In this document: piece by piece, positions 3,785-6,221 of the stretch
Position numbering within the stretch: the stretch's first letter is position 1
Layout of the letters: each line of letters starts with the position of its first letter
Source: Planctomycetales bacterium
Lineage (GTDB): Bacteria; Planctomycetota; Planctomycetia; Gemmatales; Gemmataceae
Length of the DNA: 6,221 nucleotides
Direction: 5' to 3'
NCBI GenBank assembly: GCA_020054355.1
Contig: JAGVLI010000190.1
Location: 1-6,221, forward strand
Position numbers and translations under genes: made by a program
Notes under the pieces: model-generated
What the model was told of the DNA's origin: nothing
Database searches by the model: none
The model's input: only the letters and a program-made list of their open reading frames with translations

Positions 3785-6091
3785 ATGGACTGGCTTGCCG
3801 ACCTGACGCCGCCCCAGCGCGAGGCCGTGGAACACCTCGACGGCCCGCTCCTCATCCTGGCCGGGCCGGGCAGCGGCAAGACGCGCGTCATCACTTGCCG
3901 GGTCGCCCATCTCTTGAAGCAGGGCGTCAAGCCGTACAACATCCTGGCCATCACCTTCACCAACAAGGCGGCCAACGAGATGAGGCAGCGCATCGAGGCG
4001 CTGGTCCCCGGCTGCCGGGTCTGGATCAGCACGTTCCATAGCTTTGGGGCCAAGCTGCTCCGCCTCTATGGCGACCGCCTGGAGCTGGACCGCAACTTCA
4101 CCATCTACGACCAGAACGACCGCACCAAGCTGGTCAAGTCGGCCCTGGAAGCCGCCAACATCGATAATGTCCGCTTCACGCCCGAACGCATCGAAGGCGC
4201 CATCAGCCGGGCCAAGAACCAGCTGCTGACGCCGGCGCAGTACGGCAAGGAAGCCGACGACTTCTTCAAGCAGGTCGTGGGCACGGTCTATCCGCTGTAC
4301 GAGAAGAAGCTGCGGGCCGCCAACGCCCTCGACTTCGACGACCTGCTGCTCTGGCCGGCGTTGGCCCTGAAGCACAACGCCGAGCTGCGCGCCGAGCTGG
4401 ACGAGCGTTTCCGCTACGTGCTGATCGACGAGTACCAGGACACCAACCACGCGCAGTACGTCATCGCCCGGCAATTGTCGCTGGATTATCAGAACCTGTG
4501 CGTCGTGGGCGACGTTGACCAATGTTTGCCCCGCGGCACACTAGTCCGCACGCCCCAGGGCATGCGGCCGATAGAAACATTACGCGACGGGGATACCGTG
4601 GTATCGGGCACTGGTTGGGGCGCAACCAACTCCATGGTCATCGATAAAGTGATGACCCGGAAGTTCAAGGGGCGCCTGGTGTCGTTGACCGTGGAGGGAG
4701 GTTTGCGTCTTCGCGCCACGCCGAACCACATCTGTTTTGGCCGGCTCCGGCCGAACCCGGCGCTGCATTATGTCTATCTAATGTGGAAGAAAGGGGTCGG
4801 CTACCGGCTGGGCATGACGCGCGGAGTTCGGTCGAGCAAACAAGACACGATCCTGTCGGGCTTGCAGGTACGGACCAATCAAGAAGTGGCGGATGCCATC
4901 TGGGTGGTCCGCAGTTGTGCTTCGTCGGCGGAGGCAAGATATTACGAACACTACTATTCCGTTCGATACGGCATCCCGACCATGGTCTTCTTCGTCCGCG
5001 GCCGTCGGCTGGATATTACCCAGGAATTGATCGACCGAATCTACCTGGACCTGGACACCGAGGCCGCCGCCCAGCGTCTGATGGCCGATCTGCATCTGGA
5101 CATTCGCTATCCCCATCATCGTGCCGGCGCGATAACGCGCGCGGGCATCGCCAGACGCCATGTCCTGTTTACGATGTTTGGCGACAACCGCCCCCACACC
5201 CTCAGACCTTGGCACGAGCACCGCATTCAGCTCGTCACCAGCGATGCCGTGCTCCGCAAAGCCGCCGAGGGCCGTTTTCCGGTTCGGGATGGAGTACGAG
5301 GCACCTGGCGGATCGAAACCTCCCGGAAGAACTATGAGGAAGGCATGGCGTTCACCCGGGCCATCTGCGATCTGGACGGGCTGGGCATGATTGCACGAGC
5401 CCGCTTGACGTCGGGGAAGGCATTCACGTTTCAGCCGGCCAGTCATCTGCATCCCGGCATGATCGTGCCCGTCTACCGCGATGGCCGTCTCGAAGAACGG
5501 CTAATCGAAACGGTGGAGTGGGAGGACTATGAAGGCACGGTCTACGACCTCTCCGTGCCGCACGCGCGCAATTTCATTGCGAACGACGTCGCAGTGCATA
5601 ACTCGGTGTACGGCTGGCGCGGCGCGAACATCCGCAACCTGCTCGATTTCGAGCGCGACTATCCCGCCGCCCACGTCATCAAGCTGGAACGCAACTACCG
5701 CAGCACGCAATCGATCCTGAACGCGGCCGGCACGTTGATTGCCCACAACAAGCAGCGCAAGGCCAAGAAGCTGTATACCGAGAACCCGGTCGGCGAGCCG
5801 GTGCGCATCTTGACCTACGAAACCGGCCTCGACGAAGCCGATGGCGTGGCTCGGCGTATCCGCGATGCCGTCGCCGCCGGCAAGCGCCACTATCGCGATT
5901 TCGCCCTGTTCCTGCGGATGAATGCCCTCTCGCGGGCGCTGGAAACCGCGTTCCTCAAGCAGCGGATTCCGTTCCAGATCGTGCGCGGCCTGGCCTTCTT
6001 CGAGCGCAAGGAAAACCGCGACGTGGTTGCCTACCTCCGGCTGCTGATCAACCCGCGCGACGACCTGTCCTTCCTGCGCGCGGTCAACTAG
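3785..6091 (+). CDS. pcrA: UvrD/PcrA-type DNA helicase with intein, interrupted by an in-frame TAG
   Basis: A superfamily 1A ATP-dependent 3'-5' DNA helicase of the kind that acts in excision repair, mismatch repair and replication restart. Visible motifs: Q-motif TPPQREAV (8-15), Walker A AGPGSGKT (26-33, Lys32), Ia ITFTNKAANEM (56-66), Ib TFHSFGAKLL (83-92), LDFDDLL (182-188), Walker B VLIDEYQDTN (212-221, Asp215-Glu216), motif III VGDVDQ (241-246) joined after splicing to SVYGWRGA (607-614), ERNYRST (635-641), FLRMNALSRALE (709-720) and GLAFFERKENRDVVAYL (735-751). Residues 247-606 are an intein. The frame ends at a TAG (6089-6091) after FLRAVN, where family members continue with xPxRGIG; the same frame does so here. 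The spliced product would be 408 residues, about half the usual length, without motifs V and VI, so not an active helicase unless the stop is an error or is read through. PcrA and UvrD are not reliably separated on this fragment. Confidence 0.92.
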   Translation: MDWLADLTPPQREAVEHLDGPLLILAGPGSGKTRVITCRVAHLLKQGVKPYNILAITFTNKAANEMRQRIEALVPGCRVWISTFHSFGAKLLRLYGDRLELDRNFTIYDQNDRTKLVKSALEAANIDNVRFTPERIEGAISRAKNQLLTPAQYGKEADDFFKQVVGTVYPLYEKKLRAANALDFDDLLLWPALALKHNAELRAELDERFRYVLIDEYQDTNHAQYVIARQLSLDYQNLCVVGDVDQCLPRGTLVRTPQGMRPIETLRDGDTVVSGTGWGATNSMVIDKVMTRKFKGRLVSLTVEGGLRLRATPNHICFGRLRPNPALHYVYLMWKKGVGYRLGMTRGVRSSKQDTILSGLQVRTNQEVADAIWVVRSCASSAEARYYEHYYSVRYGIPTMVFFVRGRRLDITQELIDRIYLDLDTEAAAQRLMADLHLDIRYPHHRAGAITRAGIARRHVLFTMFGDNRPHTLRPWHEHRIQLVTSDAVLRKAAEGRFPVRDGVRGTWRIETSRKNYEEGMAFTRAICDLDGLGMIARARLTSGKAFTFQPASHLHPGMIVPVYRDGRLEERLIETVEWEDYEGTVYDLSVPHARNFIANDVAVHNSVYGWRGANIRNLLDFERDYPAAHVIKLERNYRSTQSILNAAGTLIAHNKQRKAKKLYTENPVGEPVRILTYETGLDEADGVARRIRDAVAAGKRHYRDFALFLRMNALSRALETAFLKQRIPFQIVRGLAFFERKENRDVVAYLRLLINPRDDLSFLRAVN
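4523..5602 (+). mobile_element. Intein (360 aa) in helicase motif III
   Basis: An in-frame protein intron that should excise itself and join Gln246 to Ser607. Block A begins with Cys247 (intein residue 1), CLPRGTLVRTPQGMRPIETL, followed by RDGDTVVS. Block B is GGLRLRATPNHICF with the TxxH residues Thr312 and His315. Block F is YEGTVYDLSV-PHARNFIAN (582-600). Block G is DVAVHN, ending His605-Asn606, with Ser607 as the +1 nucleophile. The flanks rejoin as VGDVDQ-SVYGWRGA, the expected motif III. Insertion in a nucleotide-binding motif is typical of inteins. With 360 residues it is longer than a mini-intein, and an insert of about 200-250 residues lies between blocks B and F. Codon choice looks more mixed than in the host gene: sampled lines have about 52-60% GC inside and 63-65% outside. 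Confidence 0.93.
4766..4981 (+). other. GIY-YIG-like segment inside the intein
   Basis: Residues 328-399 of the helicase precursor read HYVYLMWKKGVGYRLGMTRG VRS, then WVVRS-C-ASSAEARYYEHYY and RYGIPT. The order fits a GIY-YIG nuclease core (T5orf172/MUG113-like): YVY (329-331) for GIY, YRLG (340-343) for YIG/YKIG, Arg346 or Arg349 for the catalytic Arg, and Glu388 in an EAxxxE helix for the metal-binding Glu. This is read by eye. It could be a chance match or a decayed domain. A homing-endonuclease role is inference. Confidence 0.45.
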
Positions 6092-6221
6092 CCGGCGCGC
6101 GGCATCGGCAAGGTGTCGCTGGAACACTTGCAAGGTTACGCGGAACCGCGCGAGCTGAGCTTACTGGCCGCCGCCGAGCAAGTGGCGCACATCCCGGCGA
6201 TCAAGGGCAAGGCGGCGGTCG
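6089..6221 (+). pseudogene. pcrA: Helicase reading frame continuing past the TAG, cut by the window edge
   Basis: After the TAG the same frame is open to the window end (43 codons) and reads PARGIGKVSLEHL, then ...LLAAAEQVAHIPAIKGKAAV. This is the normal continuation of UvrD/PcrA helicases after the FxRxVN segment; E. coli UvrD has VVNTPTRGIG here. No frame change is involved and only one codon is wrong. A Gln CAG or Lys AAG codon would need one base change to give TAG; a Thr codon would need two or more. It is either a broken gene, a sequence error or a readthrough site. Confidence 0.75.

Noticed and set aside
3644..4522. Minus-strand open frame opposite the helicase N-terminus
   Set aside because: It is antisense to clear helicase motifs, begins in the 47-nt repeat and has no recognisable domain.
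4766..5470. LAGLIDADG homing endonuclease in the intein
   Set aside because: I looked for paired LAGLIDADG-like helices. LIDRIYLDLDTE and ICDLDGLGMIA are the nearest stretches, but neither fits the motif in position or residues.
6080..6221. Frameshift as the cause of the early helicase stop
   Set aside because: The family sequence continues in the same frame directly after the TAG, so a single stop codon is enough to explain it.

Overview
The window is GC-rich DNA, most likely from a planctomycete (Gemmata/Pirellula-like). This is an inference from a DUF4337 membrane protein, a DUF4058 protein, and abundant palindromic intergenic repeats in a high-GC background. No rRNA, tRNA or CRISPR array is visible.

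Layout: (1) 1-120 is the 3' end of an unrecognised plus-strand gene. (2) 272-982, minus strand, encodes a three-helix DUF4337 membrane protein. (3) 983-1311 is a divergent intergenic region with a good candidate promoter in each direction. (4) 1312-2550, plus strand, encodes a complete nucleotide-sugar dehydrogenase with its catalytic residues intact. (5) 2551-2822 is a repeat-rich convergent spacer. It holds a REPIN-like pair of inverted 51-nt arms and a 38-nt perfect palindrome built of AGCT-N3 heptamers, followed by a T-tract. (6) 2823-3560, minus strand, encodes a DUF4058 protein. (7) 3561-3784 is a divergent spacer with a second, 46/47 identical copy of the heptamer palindrome and a candidate helicase promoter. 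(8) From 3785 to the right edge lies a UvrD/PcrA-type superfamily 1A DNA helicase gene.

The helicase is the main interest. A 360-residue intein (4523-5602) sits inside helicase motif III, between VGDVDQ and SVYGWRGA. It has Cys1, a block B TPNH, block F, and a terminal His-Asn followed by Ser+1. Instead of a recognisable LAGLIDADG endonuclease, its interior carries a segment that reads like a GIY-YIG nuclease core (YVY, GYRLG, an Arg and a downstream Glu). Its second half matches nothing I recognise.

The helicase frame is then broken by one in-frame TAG at 6089-6091. The same frame continues beyond it with typical UvrD sequence (PARGIGKVSLEHL...) to the window edge. The stop is therefore a nonsense mutation, a sequencing or assembly error, or a readthrough site, not the natural end. 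As read, the spliced product would be 408 residues and lack helicase motifs V and VI.

The genes do not form an obvious operon: the four internal genes alternate in strand, and their functions (membrane protein, sugar-nucleotide oxidation, unknown, DNA repair or replication) are unrelated.
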